This document shows, piece by piece, positions 1-11,731 of a stretch of 64,000 nt of DNA. The translations under genes and the position numbers were made by a program. This DNA comes from Parascedosporium putredinis. Taxonomy: Eukaryota; Ascomycota; Sordariomycetes; Microascales; Microascaceae. Position 1 is the stretch's first letter, and each line of letters opens with the position of its first letter. The stretch is taken from the NCBI GenBank assembly GCA_949357655.1, contig CASHTG010000015.1, positions 62,001 through 126,000 on the forward strand, in the 5' to 3' direction. The notes beneath the pieces are model-generated. The model did not search any database, was not told the DNA's origin, and was given only the letters and a program-made list of their open reading frames with translations.

Positions 1-107
1 TTCATCTTATCTATGATGGAAATTGTAAAGTAGTATACTCGCTCAAGGACATGCTCCCACCCAAGTCTCTCTCCATCACCCCTCTCTAACGGAGCCATTT
101 CCGGGAC

Positions 108-1886
108 CTAGTCCTGCTTAGGCTCGTCGGTAGGTGTGACTACGCGAGTCGCGGCATGTGATTCAGGGCCAATCAACCGGCCAGAGATAGTGCCCTGAGT
201 AGGGCTTCCGAACCCGTCCGCCTCCCAATCCGAGAAATACTTTTGATCCAAGCCCTGTAGCTCTTCCTCTTCGCGCACGCGGAGGTGAAGGCCGGGGATC
301 TTGTTGATGACGAAAAGCAGTATGCAGCTAACGAAAAAGCTCCAGGCAGCGCAGGTAAGGGCACCGGCGAGCTGGTAGCCCATCTGCTTGAAGTTGCGAA
401 CATACCAGCCTCCCTCATTGGTGGTGGTGATGCCGTCGAGAGCATTCACGAACGGCGCGGCGAAAAAGCCCGTGAGGATATCACCGAACACGCCGCCCAT
501 GCCGTGGAGAGCAAAGATATCGAGACCTTCGTCGATGGAGATGAGGTACTTGTATTTATTGCAATAAAAGCTGCCAATGGCGGTGAGGCAGCCGATGAGG
601 GTAGAGGTATATACTGGCACTAAAGGAGGGAGTTAGATATGTGGCTAAAGAGGGTTGGGATCATGGAGAAATTTCTTACCAAAACCAGCTGCTGGGGTGA
701 TGCCGACCAAGCCAGATATGATGCCCGAACAGAACCCAATAATGCTGCATTTCCGTGTGTGGGCATACTCTAGGAGGACCCAGGTGATACCGCCACCGCT
801 AGCGGAGAGGTTGGTGTTCATTACGGCGTAGATGCTTCGGATGCTCAAGTTTCCAGTGCTGGCACCTAATGGGAGGTATCGATTAGATCAAGCCTTCTCC
901 TCGAGGAAAGGACGAGTGGAGAAAGGACTAACCATTGAAAGCAAACCAACCAAACCAGACAAAGACAGTACCAATGCCCACGAGGAAGGGGTTGTGAGGC
1001 TTGAAGTGAGGAAGCTTAGGGTGATGACTCTCTCCGAAGGGGTCCCTACGCTTGCCGAGCATGAACGACCAAGCAAGTGCGCCAAAGCCGCTAGCGATAT
1101 GGACGGGGCCCGAACCGGCAAAATCTAGCACGCCGAGTTTGAAAAGCCAGCCGGAAGGGTTCCACTCCCAGTACGCAAGGCTAGTAACGTTAGTCCCATT
1201 CCCGCAGCCGCATCAAGCCCTGATGAGGAGAGTCTTTGATCGCAGTGGCGATGGGTTGAGGAAGTTGCCATGAGCGACTCACAAGTAATATACAAACGTC
1301 GTCCAGCAAAGGATAAAAATGGTACTCGGCAATAGCCTACCGCGCTCCAGCATAGCGCCAGCCAAGATCATGGCGGTGCACGTCACGAATGTGACGCCGA
1401 AGGTGGCGTAGAGAATATCGGGGACATCCGAGTTAGCCAAGCTGGGGTAGGCAAGGACGTTGTGCAAGACGCCCTTGGATAGGTCGCCAAGGATAGGATT
1501 GGTGGTATGGGCCTCGTAGAGAGAGTAGCCGTACAACCAGAACTGGATCGCCACGGCACAGGCGCAGAATAGAGACTGGAAGACCATGGTCAAGGCGGAC
1601 TTGCGGCGATGCATGCCGGCGTAGAGGAAGCCAATGGCTGGGGTAATTTGCCAGCAGAGCATGGCGGAGATGGTGAGAAAACAGAGATCGCCCTACATCC
1701 AGAGAGATGTGGTTACTAGCCGAACTTGCACAACGTTTGTTTACACTTGCAGGTAGAACCTGTAAGTAATCAATAGCCACCTACCTTGTTATATGGGGAA
1801 TTAACATCCAAGAGCATGGGGTCCGCTCCGAGAGGCTGGACACTGTAGTCCGGCCATTCCTCGATAGCGGGGAGTTTATCCGCCAT
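108..1886 (-). CDS. Ammonium permease (Amt/MEP family), 5 exons
   Basis: Plasma-membrane ammonium uptake protein of the Amt/Mep/Rh family, about 485 aa. Exons read 1785-1886, 1283-1692, 933-1180, 680-865 and 108-619, all with consensus splice sites and matching phases, so no frame break is needed. Family hallmarks are visible: a tryptophan/glycine-rich early helix (CWQITPAIGFLYAGMHRRKS), DFAGSGPVHIASG, which carries the first pore histidine, FALHGMGGVFGDILTGFFA, which carries the second, and a hydrophilic C-terminal tail after the last helix ending in DEPKQD. The start ATG at 1886 opens MADKLPAIEEW, a short extracellular N-terminus as in fungal Mep proteins. The upstream DNA holds several GATA-type motifs, consistent with nitrogen-catabolite control. 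Which Mep paralogue it is (high or low affinity, or sensor) cannot be told from sequence alone. Confidence 0.95.
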
Positions 1887-3122
1887 TTTTGTGGTGTTGA
1901 GGGTGGAAGCTGGTGGGGGTAGAGGGTAGCAGATCCGTGGTGTCACACACGTAGGGCTTCTCCTTCCTATGCGGCCGGTCCAGGTTGCTGGGAATGTAGT
2001 TTGGCTATTCGGGCAGTGGAACGAGACACGGATCCGTGACAGCAAGGACAGCTCTTTATAGTCTTTCTCGGCCACATGAATTCCCACCTCCATTCTGCAA
2101 ATCCAGGCGTGAAACGGGGCTCATTTCCAATGGCGCACGTCAAATGTTTGCCAAGACGTTACTATTGAGCTTATCATCACCACGACTTGGGGAGGGGAGT
2201 TTGGAGGAGCTGGGTTGGGTGATACCATTGACTTGGCGCAGCCCGTTTCTCGCGATAGGAGTCGCTGATAAGAACGTCCCGGCCGATTTGCTTGAGCCGA
2301 TGAGGAAATGGTGCTGGTGCAACCCTGCACGTACGTACTCCGTATCAATCGTGAAGTGTGGTAGAATCCGGCCATGCGAAGGGGTGCACAGACAGTCCCG
2401 GGCAGCTCGATCATTTCGGAGGGGGAATCGGGGGCTGGTGATTGCCGGGAAAGGCGCTGATAAGACCAGGGGTCAATCGGGATGGCTTCTGATAAAAGAT
2501 TTCTGCACGCTCACTGGACTGGCCCTCCACGGCCATTGGCGAAACTAGTCTTGATTGAATCGACCCCGAACCCTTGCTTTTGACTCCACTCCTTTTCCCA
2601 TCGGCGGGATTATCATGGCTTACCCCTCCCTCCTTCAGCCCGTAACTCGTGGCCCCCGGATCGCAACACGTTCGCAGTGAGGCAATCGGGAGAATGGAGA
2701 TTACTACTGCTCGTGCATGTGCACGTGGTAATGCAAGCCAAACCCCAAATTCTCGAGAGCAACGGTATTGGAAAAAGGTCGTCCCCAAAAAGCAACATTG
2801 AACTTCTTGCCAATGCGCCATCGCATCTCACAGATGATCAAGCCGAGTCACTCGTGGCGTGGATTAGGGGAGGACATCCACGTGGCGGTGGCTGATTACC
2901 GTCTCCCGTCGGGCATGCAAGTCGCCGACTAGGCTTGAATCGGCTATAAGCTCGGGAACATGATCGACATAGACCTCAAAGTATGAGGATGTGACTTCTG
3001 ATTCTTGGTTCCCGGCTGCAATGATGTTCTGCAATTATCCTAAAGCGATCGAAAAAGAAAGAAAGGAAGGCAAGGTGAATTGAAAGAGTAAGCGGGCAAG
3101 ACATAGCCAACTCCAGATCACG
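1887..3122. other. Divergent intergenic region, ammonium permease / acyl-CoA dehydrogenase
   Basis: No convincing coding exon. It is the shared upstream region of two divergently transcribed genes. The half nearest the permease carries four GATAAG/GATAAA-type motifs, listed separately. A purine-rich stretch (3050-3080) precedes the dehydrogenase start. Confidence 0.7.
2170..2496. promoter_or_regulatory. Cluster of GATA-factor motifs upstream of the ammonium permease
   Basis: CTTATC (GATAAG on the minus strand) at 2170-2175, GATAAG at 2267-2272, GATAAG at 2459-2464 and GATAAA at 2491-2496, lying about 280-610 bp upstream of the permease ATG. AreA/NIT2-type GATA factors bind HGATAR and activate ammonium and other nitrogen permeases under nitrogen limitation. 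The motifs are seen directly; their use is inferred. Confidence 0.55.
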
Positions 3123-4471
3123 ATGGCAAGACGATTTCAAAGACACTGCCAACGAGTCATACTCCGTGCGCTCGTCGGGTCACAAAGTGCACAAGCCTCG
3201 TTCCACCGGACCTTCTCCGTCAGCCAACCGCGGCGACTGATGGAAACCAGCAATTTTACCGACACGCAGCTTACCGTACGAGAGGCAATCCGCCAAGTCT
3301 GCTCCCAGTTCCCCAACGAGTACTGGCGGCAATGCGACCGCACAGAGACAGACCCCAAGGGGTTCCACGCCACCTTGGCTCAAGATGGCTGGCTCGGTAT
3401 AGCCTTACCGGAGGCTCTTGGTGGTGCGGGCCTCGGTATTTCGGAGGCTACCATGATGATGCAAACGATTGCCGAAAGCGGAGCGGGCATGGCGGGGGCC
3501 CAGGCCATACACGCTAACGTGTATGCGACGCAGCCGCTTGCGAAATTTGGCACCAAGGATCAGCTGGAGAGCACGATTCCCAACATCATCTCGGGTCAAT
3601 GGCGTGTTTGCTTTGGCGTGACGGAGCCCAACGCCGGGCTCAATACCCTCGCTCTCTCGACCACAGCTGACAAGCAGCGCGATGGTTCGTATCTGGTGAC
3701 GGGCCAAAAGATATGGATTACGTGCGGCCAAGTCGCTTCAAAGATGATTTTACTCGCCCGAACCACGCCGCTCGACCAAGTCAAGAAGCCTAGTGAGGGG
3801 CTGTCCCTCTTTTGTATCGACCTAGACCGGCGTGCCGGCTCCGGCTTAGACATGCGCAAAATTCAAAAGCTAGGCGGGCGAGCCGTCGACGCTAACGAGG
3901 TGTTCTTCGACCACTACCCTATCCCTGCCGACAGCCTCATCGGACGAGAGGGTCAGGGGTTCAAGATTATTTTACACGGGATGAACGCTGAACGGTGTCT
4001 CTTGGCCGGAGAGGCCCTCGGGCTAGGGTACGCTGCGCTTGCCAGGGCCGCCCAGTACGCGCGGGAGAGGGTTGTGTTCGACCGCCCGATCGGACAGAAT
4101 CAGGGCATCGCGCACCCGTTGGCAGAGGCGTACATGCAATTAGAAAGTGCTAAGCTCTCCACGTATCATGCTGCTCGTCTCTACGACACGGCGAGTGCAG
4201 CTTCAAAAGGATTGGAGGGGATGACACAAGTTCCATCTCTCAGGAATCTGTCGGTGTGGCGTGCAATAGTGCCAAGTACATGGCTGCCGAGGCCGCATTC
4301 AAGGCGTGTGAGAGGGCAGTCCTGACCCACGGTGGCATGGGATACGCGGCCGAGTACGATGTCGAGCGATGGTTTCGGGAGTGTCTTGTGCCCCGGATCG
4401 CGCCGGTGAGTCGGGAGATGATTCTGAATTATATTAGTGAGAAGGCTCTGCATCTGCCACGCAGTTATTAA
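3123..4471 (+). CDS. Acyl-CoA dehydrogenase family protein, probably mitochondrial, one frame break
   Basis: FAD-dependent acyl-CoA dehydrogenase, about 449 aa. The N-terminus (MARRFQRHCQRVILRALVG, then RTFSVSQPRR) is Arg-rich, Asp/Glu-free and looks like a mitochondrial presequence. The N-terminal helical domain runs to about residue 150, followed by the FAD/substrate beta-domain (FGVTEPNAGLNTLAL, GQKIWITCG) and the C-terminal helical domain with the FAD-contact motif ARERVVFDRPIGQNQGIAHP. The segment GGMGYAAEYDVERWFREC holds the usual position of the catalytic glutamate. At the GGGG run 4217-4220 the frame shifts by one missing base: the protein continues without a gap (DDTSSISQESVGVACNSAKY) to the stop at 4469-4471. 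No intron fits this junction. Likely role is beta-oxidation or branched/aromatic acyl-CoA oxidation; substrate unknown. Confidence 0.9.
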
Positions 4472-6118
4472 GAGAATGATTATGGTCAGACATATTCACG
4501 CGTGTCCATAAGACGTTCGTATCCATAGTATCCGTAGACAACGGGATTCTCGATGAAGTAGCCATTGGAAATGTCCGTCCCCCATCAGGCGGCCGAGTAC
4601 GGAGACAGTCCTAATGGCGCTGGCGCCGGATGAGGCAGCAAGTAGGACCAAAGAATTGAGGGGATAGACCCGTGACCCCTACCTCGAGAAATCTTTCGTG
4701 ACCATCCTCTTAACGTGTGATTTATCTACACTCACACTATCGCACGGCTCGGGCACGGAGGTGACCGGAGTCTACCCGAAACCAACATCGGGGCTGAATG
4801 TCAAGAGGACCTCACGGCTCCCCCTGCATCGGGGCCTGGGTCATCTCGGTCAGCCAACGCGGACGTGTGGACCGCATTGAAAAACTAATGATGTATCAAT
4901 CTCTTCTGTCACTTCTGCCATCGGTGGCAAATTGTTTATTTGTCACCAGTTCGCCTAGGCTTCCCTGTTGCGGGCTGAACTCGACGGAGCTTGAAACGCA
5001 CTCTGTTTGCGGCAGTTTGTGGGTCCCCATGCAATCCCGAGCAAGACCAACCGAGTGAGAGACCCAGTCGATACCAACTAGATTAACTGGTAAACGCCAC
5101 TTGGCCTGATACGTCGTTGACGTTTGACACGTTGAACCCGTTCGTGATAACTTGCAAAACTGCTTCTCAATTGGCTAGGGGAAGGGGGACCATTATGGAG
5201 ATGGGGTAGTAAGAGATGAAACGGCCGACTAGAAACGATGAAAAAGGGCAAGCTTCTCGTACATCTGTCTCGATGTGGCCGGCGTCGCCAAGGTCAACGT
5301 TCAGGGCGATGGCAGTTGGTCGCAGATTGCACTGCCCCAATCGGGCGGGTGTTTCAGTCATTAGATGAAAACAAGGCTTATCTTAACCATTGCTGCACAG
5401 GCGGGTGCGTTGACGCTTCGATGCTTCGATGCTTCGATGATCGACAGGAGACGCTCGTCCTGGCTAAAACCAATGCTTCAGCAGCGGACGCGCGCCACCT
5501 GCAAAATTTTGTTTGGGGCCCGCACTTGTTCAAGCAAAGTGAAGTCTTTTTCGCATCCATATTCTTGTCTTCCAAGACGAGTGAGCTGCAAGATCTTCAG
5601 TGATCGTCGAATATTCCAGTTTTGCGTCTCGATTGCTTTTGGGACTGTGTTACCCGGGTTTACGTCAATAGTGACATGCTGCTGTCAATCCTAACCTGAA
5701 CGGACGGGATTCCGACAAGAACTGTCACAGAGACGGACGGATACTAGAAACGACGCCCACTTTGGCCTGCGGCTCTATTTTGGGACCATTCCCGCGCACA
5801 TCAAGGGGCCGTGAACGCGCGTTGACGGTCTCCAGGAGGTGTCGCTAGGTAGAGCGCAATGAGAGGGCATTTAAGTCGCCGCCCCGTCTTTTAGAAACAT
5901 ATCACCCAGATGTGCAAGATCTTTATTGTTAACGTTAACCGGTTTAACTTTTGTTCACTCACTACTCTTAATCTCTATCATATTTCTTATTCCAAGTCCT
6001 CGCAAGACGAGTTATTCTTTGATTTCGCGCCGTATCCTCGCATCTAAGCTTGTTCTTTGCCATAATCTCCTTCTTTTCCATTTCTGGACCCTTCCATTCC
6101 TCCCTCATCCTCTCAATC
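4472..6118. other. Intergenic, 1.6 kb, no gene seen
   Basis: Only short, compositionally unconvincing open frames. It contains a small octamer tandem repeat (5415-5438) and a pyrimidine-rich stretch just before the next start (5940-6118), typical of a fungal promoter/5' UTR. Confidence 0.6.
5415..5438. repeat. Octamer tandem repeat
   Basis: GCTTCGAT repeated three times without interruption, in non-coding DNA. Confidence 0.8.
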
Positions 6119-7195
6119 ATGGCGCCAAAATTCTCCATCGGGCAGGTCCTGATCGGTGCAATGGTCTTTGAAGTCTCGGCAGGCCTACAGATTCTCGGGG
6201 GCGCAGGCGGCGGAGTAAACGGCCTCGCCAATCTCCTCGCCGGCAACGCCAACAACATCAACAACATCGATCTCGCAGGTCTCGCCGCTGGAAACGGCGC
6301 ACAAGCCGGGGCTCTAGCAAACCTACTGGCTGGAAATGCCAACGGAGCGCTGGATATTGGCGCCGAACAGGTTGCGGCAGACGCAGCAGAGCTTGCCAAT
6401 GCACAGGGCGACGCTGCGGGTGCTGCGGATGTAGCCAACGCCGGAGAGGTAGCAGGTAAGACTTAGAGCCCGGAGGCGAGGGCCAGCCCCTCCCTAAAGG
6501 CATCGTCCCCTTGGTATCCCACGGTTTTCTAACTCAGCTTGCAATCTAGCTGCCGAAGACGTAAGCCTCGAAGACTGCCAAGCGCTCGTAGAGGGCGTCG
6601 ACGTTGCCAACCTTATTGCGGCTTCCGCCGCGATTTCCGCGGGCGGCCAAGGTAATCAGGCGGTGGCGGACGCCTTGACTTTGATGCAGGAGGCTGCTAC
6701 GGCTGTGGCGGACCAGGCGACTGCTTTGGCCGAAGCATGTGCCGCGCTGGGCGTTGTTCTACCCGATGATGCCGCTGCGGTTGCCGACGATGCTGCCGCT
6801 GCCGACGATGCTGCTGCTGCCGACGATGCTGCCGCTGCCGACGATGCTGCTGCTGCCGACGATGCTGCCGCTGTCGATGATGCTGCCGCTGCCGACGATG
6901 CTGCCGCTGTCGATGATGCTGGAGCGGCCGAAGTTGCTGAGGTTGCGAGTCCCGAGACTGCAGCTATCGTGGATGCCGCCGTTGAGTTAGCAGGTGGGGC
7001 ATCTGCTGCAGACGTCTCGGTAGCGGATGCCTCTGTTGATGCAGCAGCACAAGGTATATCTCGCTAGCTTCTTCCCACGATCGGACGAGGTGCTAACATG
7101 CCATAGGGGCTGTCGCCAACTCAGCTTCCGCTGCAATCGTTGCTCGTGTCGGCCAGATCAAGAAGCGCAGCGTTCTCGCAAATCTGTTCATGTGA
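6119..7195 (+). CDS. Ala-rich protein with ADDAA pentapeptide repeats, function unknown
   Basis: Three exons, 6119-6455, 6550-7053 and 7107-7195, with good splice sites (GTAAGA; branch CTAAC before the last acceptor), giving about 309 aa with no frame break. The N-terminus MAPKFSIGQVLIGAMVFEVS is followed by a hydrophobic stretch that could be a signal peptide or anchor, but no clear cleavage site is seen. Next comes a Gly/Asn/Ala region with two copies of ANLLAGNAN, an Ala-rich middle with two Cys (EDCQALVEG; AEACAALG), an acidic tract with nine DDA units at about residues 180-235, and a basic C-terminus VGQIKKRSVLANLFM. I know no family for it. Low-complexity Ala/Asp proteins of this kind may be cell-surface or wall-associated, but that is a guess. 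Confidence 0.8.
6765..6923 (+). repeat. 15-bp coding minisatellite (ADDAA units)
   Basis: About nine to ten units of a 15-bp repeat related to GCCGACGATGCTGCT inside exon 2 of the Ala-rich protein. Units differ mainly at synonymous GCC/GCT positions and at an Ala/Val first residue. All unit-length changes keep the frame. Confidence 0.9.
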
Positions 7196-9049
7196 GATTG
7201 CCAACAAAAGTCGACAATAATGTAGGCTAAGCCATGAATGTGGATCGAGGGCGCTTTATACAAGACGATGAAGAATCTCAGATACCTTGGACACGGCCAG
7301 CGCGTTCGGCCCATGTTACCTTATGGGCGGGCATGCGAACAAGCCCGCTGATATGAGCACAATCAAGTCGTGGCGGTGGGGACAACCGTGTGCTATCATT
7401 CGGACTTGTTCCAGGTTAGCCAGCCGTGGGACTGACGCGCAGATATGCGTGGTGTGAAATAGACTTTAGTGATAGATCGTGTCAAGGATACAATGGCTCC
7501 CGCTCTACATCATCTTTCTCCTTTGAAATCGATAGGGAGCACATCTCTCGTCTGCATGCCTTGGCTCTTTCAAGCTAAGTTCCGAACCTCATCCCACCTG
7601 TACTGTTTAGGGCTCGAGGCCTTTTGTGAAGAAAGTTGCAAGCCAAGTCGTCCGCCAAACAGCCCAGTTTAGTAACCCGCCCAAACGCGCTTAAGATGAT
7701 AAATAACGTCCGCTTCGTCTAAGAGAACCAGTGGAGTTACACAACTGCGCACGTGGGGTGACCAAGAACGCCACAGTGGGGTTCATTTTCCAGCTTCGTG
7801 GCAGCACGAAAAGGGGCGGATACAAACGAGGCCATAGCAAATATCGAGGCCTCAAATTCCTCCCTCCTGAAAAAATCGCTGACCAGCACCGAAAACAAGC
7901 CACTCTTACCCCAGTGTGTGTGTGTGCGTGTGTTAGCGTTAAATGATGGGTAATAACCAAAAGGTTCCAATGAGGCCTCATGTTCCTACTTCGGTTTTCT
8001 GTTTTCGGCGAGAGAATTCGTCCCGGATCCATTACTGAGCACAAGGAATGGATTGGTGGGCTGGCCCTGCATCTAGCCTCGGGCGTTTCTTTGAGACCGA
8101 TTTACTAAGGCGGTAACGTCGAAATATCCGCTGCATCGTCCGACGTGATACCTGGATAGAGTGCTGTGCGATGAGGGCTTTATAGGCTACCTTTGGGAAA
8201 CGACGCGCTAATCGGATAAGCTGGCGCTCTCCCCGAGGCCCTAGAAGCCGTGGACGCCCTTTTTAGGCTTATCTTTATTCGATGCTGTTGCTGCGAAGCG
8301 TTTGATAGTGTTGTAGATTGTAGGTCGTGACACGTTGAAGGTCTTCGCAAGGATGGTTGGACTTGTGCCTGCTGCATGGGCCGAACAAATAGCAGCCCGT
8401 ACTTCAGGCGTCAGATAAGCCTTTTAGGCCTATTTCCACTTATTTCGACCCCAGAAGTACGCAATTCGGCCATATTTTGAGGGTGTAGATGTTGAAGAAA
8501 GAAAGAGGGTGGGTTGGGTGGATTCCGCGTTCGCGTCGCGTTTTGAAAGTGGAAAAAGACTTTTGGCACCGTAGTGGAGTAGGACCTTGACGTTTTGGGA
8601 TCCGGATCAATCTGGCCGGCCAAGGACGGGTTTGGCCCCTTTTCAAGGTTCTGTGCTGGCATAATCCAACTTTGGGACTAAAAGCGGTAGGCGGTGAGAA
8701 ACATCATAAGCAGGGCGACTGACGAGCCCAGCGTCTTGGCCTGGCCCACTTTATTAAATTGGCGTGATGTGATTGATTTTAGGAGTATTACGTACCTTGC
8801 ACCAAAAGTCACGCGATTTGACACAAAATTTCTCCGCTGCTTCCTTGCTTCCCGGCCGTGCTTCCTGCTCGCTCGATATCTCGTTGCTTTCTAATCCTCA
8901 GTCCGATTTTCCTTCTTTTTTCTTTCTTTTTTTTTTTTTTTCAGCCGCCACCCTCTCCTCTTACGAATAGCTTCTTATTCCGCGGAACTGCTAGCCATTC
9001 TGATACACCGTCGCAAGCGAGGAGCGGGCTGTCCGCTTTCCCGATTACG
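7196..9049. other. Intergenic with a transposon relic
   Basis: No host gene recognised. It holds a GT-rich microsatellite at about 7915-7935, the mariner relic (8032-8474, separate entry), and an unbroken pyrimidine tract (8910-8942) just upstream of the glycosyltransferase start, probably promoter or 5' UTR. Confidence 0.6.
8032..8474 (-). mobile_element. Relic of a Tc1/mariner-type transposase (N-terminal HTH part)
   Basis: Read on the minus strand in two frames, the DNA encodes a helix-turn-helix segment (LTPEVRAAICSAHAAGTSP, then ILAKTFNVSRPTIYNTIKRF), then GRPRLLGPRGERQLIRLARR and a second HTH (HSIQVSRRTMQRIFRRYRL). This is the paired-HTH DNA-binding region of Tc1/mariner transposases. 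The frame breaks after KPKKG at about 8260 and again near 8420, and a stop follows at 8032-8034 with no DDE catalytic domain. It is therefore a truncated dead copy. Terminal inverted repeats were not found. Confidence 0.75.
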
Positions 9050-10491
9050 ATGAAATGGAGAATCAAGTCCGCGCTTGGTGGGCTTAGCGTATGCCTCTTC
9101 CTCTTGCTACTCGCCGCCTTCGATCTCTTTTATCGCGATAGCCCGGCACTCGGGCAATATAAAGGCCTAAGTACGTCCTCCACATCTTGCAACGAAGGGC
9201 AGATCGCAGCACGCGCGGTGGTTCTTCTTCTTATCGCGCCTTCGTTCCACTTGGAATCTACTTCTTGCTCCCCTTCCCTCCCCTCCCCACGTCATCCTGC
9301 TAATCGCTGCATTGAATAGTTGAGGATCATCTCTCGAAAGTTGGCATTGGCGCGGAAAAAGACGCCGAGGCCGTACACCAAGAAAATATTGCCAAAGCGC
9401 CGAAATATATCCATGCGATCCTCGACTCGTCCGATCACCGATTCAAGAAGCTTTCGTGTCCGCGCTTAGGCACCAACCGATACACCTACCTGCGTCCCCA
9501 GGCCGCCACGAAGCCGACCTATTTCTTCGCGCTCAACCTCATCAATGTCGCCTCCCTCCTGCCCCGTTTGATGGGCTCAATCGTCGAGACGCTGCGCTTC
9601 CTCGGCCCCCAGAACTGTGTCGTTTCCATCGTCGAGGGCTTCTCCACGGATGGGACATGGGAGATCCTCGAAGCCCTAGGCCCCGATATTGCGAAACTAG
9701 GAGCCGAATACCACTTCATCCACAGTGACATCACGCCCACTGACGGGCACCGGATCAAGCGTCTGGCCGAGCTGCGAAATCTCGCCCTAGAACCGCTGCT
9801 AAGCAACTCGACAATGTACGAGGAGGATACCACCGTCATCTTTCTCAACGACGTGGCCATTTGCAGCGAAGATATCCTTGAACTCATACACCAGAAGAAA
9901 CATACCAAGGCAGACATGACGTGCGGGATGGATTGGTCCCACATGAAGAACTACCCTACCTTTTACGATCAATGGGTCGCACGATCCATTAGCGGCAATT
10001 CGTTTTTCTATATCGATCCTGCCACCGCAGACTGGGACCACGCCCGCGAACTCTTCTTCGACGACCCCGTTGGGTCAGAACGCTTCAACAACAACCGACC
10101 ATTGCAGGTATTTGCGTGTTGGAATGGTGGGGTTGTCTTTGGAGCCCGTGCTATGGTCGAAGGCGGAATTCGGTTCCGTGATGGCTACGAAGGCGAGTGT
10201 AGAATGGGCGAACCGACGTACTTTTGCAAAGACATGTGGAAGGCAGGTTACGGCAAGATCGCCGTCGTCCCCACCGTGAACCTCGAGTACGACAACTCAC
10301 ATGGCCAGTGGGTCAAGGATAAGAAGGGCTACGTCAGCGACCTCGTCTGGAGCGACGACGGCGCTGCCGACATGATCGAGTGGAAGGGTCCGCCGGAACA
10401 AGTGCTTTGCATGCCGGGATGGGACCAGCAAAGTTGGTTACCTTGGGACGAATCCCTCGATCGGGCGCCTGGCGAGAAAGAACAAGAATAA
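9050..10491 (+). CDS. GT69 / CAP59-like alpha-mannosyltransferase
   Basis: Two exons, 9050-9170 and 9320-10491, giving about 430 aa without frame breaks. The N-terminus has a short cytoplasmic basic part (MKWRIKSALGG) followed by a single hydrophobic span (LSVCLFLLLLAAFDLFY): a type II Golgi membrane anchor. The lumenal domain carries FFALNLINVASLLPRLMGS, VVSIVEGFSTDGTWEIL, a DVAICSEDILELI segment and CWNGGVVFGARAMVEGGIRF, the conserved blocks of the Cryptococcus CAP59/CMT1 mannosyltransferase family (GT69). It probably adds mannose to cell-wall or secreted glycans in the Golgi. Acceptor and linkage are not predictable here. Confidence 0.9.
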
Positions 10492-11731
10492 TAAGCGACA
10501 ATCCAGCGTGTACGACTAGATGATCAGCAGAGGACGGGGTGATAGATTTGTGTGATGCGGCGGCGGCCTCGGAAATCCCAGGGGATCGTTCCCGGCCCGA
10601 CAAGCGAGCGATGAAAGACCTTAATGGCCTACTATTTCTTAATTTGATATAAACATGCATTATTTCTTATTTCTCACCTACCTCCCTGTTTTAGTCTCGT
10701 GCATCTAGCTTTGCGTGAGGTGCGATGAAGAATGTAAACGCTTCTGGCGGCGCAGCAATCTACCCAGCTAGCACATGGCACAAAGGGCGGCCTCTGACCG
10801 GCATCACCGTGTGGGGCGAACCGTCTGGCGATGTAATTCTGTGAAGTCTGGCAGGTGGAACACCTATCAGGTAGTCGCTAGTTGCTCGACCAAAATCCAT
10901 GGCTACCGGCTTGCCGTCTGCCGTACACCACTCAGCATCACTAGTTGTGAGCAATGTATACCACGACATATAATACTAGGCATATATTGCTCTTACGATT
11001 GACAAATTATAGCACTTCGAGAAGGTTACGTATGTTGCCAAGTTACTGAATTCGACAGTCATCGGCACCATACGTCTTTACGTTGTTGTAGATCGATTAT
11101 GGATACTCGAGCTCGCATGACTGCGGAGCAGCAGAGAACTCTTTGGTTTTTGAGCCAACACCTACCTAATGCTACCCCACCAATTGGAACGAACAACCGT
11201 AGATATTCGATAGCCAGGAGACATCAATGGTAGCAATAGATTCTGAGATCGATCCGTGCCTTGCCATTCTTCCCGTTTGCGAGTTTTCCCGGCCTTCTCA
11301 CTTCCTTAAAAGGCCCCTTGTTCGCACGGATGAGGCGGCATGACTAGTTGATGCGCTAGCTGAAATCGTCCCAATCTTGCAGGTTGGGTTCCATTCTGCT
11401 CCCTCTCCCGCATTCAGCTCTCGTTGATATCTTATCACGTGGATTTACAGCTTCCCGAACAGGCCCTGGGGAGCAGGGGAGCGCACTGACGCCCTCAGCG
11501 CGTAGGTACCTGGAGCCTGCCCTCCATTTCCAGCCCGAGGAATAAATAATAAATATTGGAATGCGACCCCTTTTTCCCCAATTGATTCAATGTTCTTATT
11601 TTGAGGCCATTTGTTGCTAAGCGAAGCGAAACCACTCAAGCCGTCCCTCCTTCGTGAGAAGTGTTGCTCGCCCAACCAGGGGGCTTCGAGAACCCGACGA
11701 TCGTGAAGAAAACCGGCCACCACGGTTCAAA
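10492..11731. other. Intergenic, 1.2 kb, no gene seen
   Basis: No exon-like ORF. The first 200 bp are probably 3' UTR of the glycosyltransferase. The remainder is unremarkable, AT-richer sequence leading to the CFEM gene. Confidence 0.6.
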
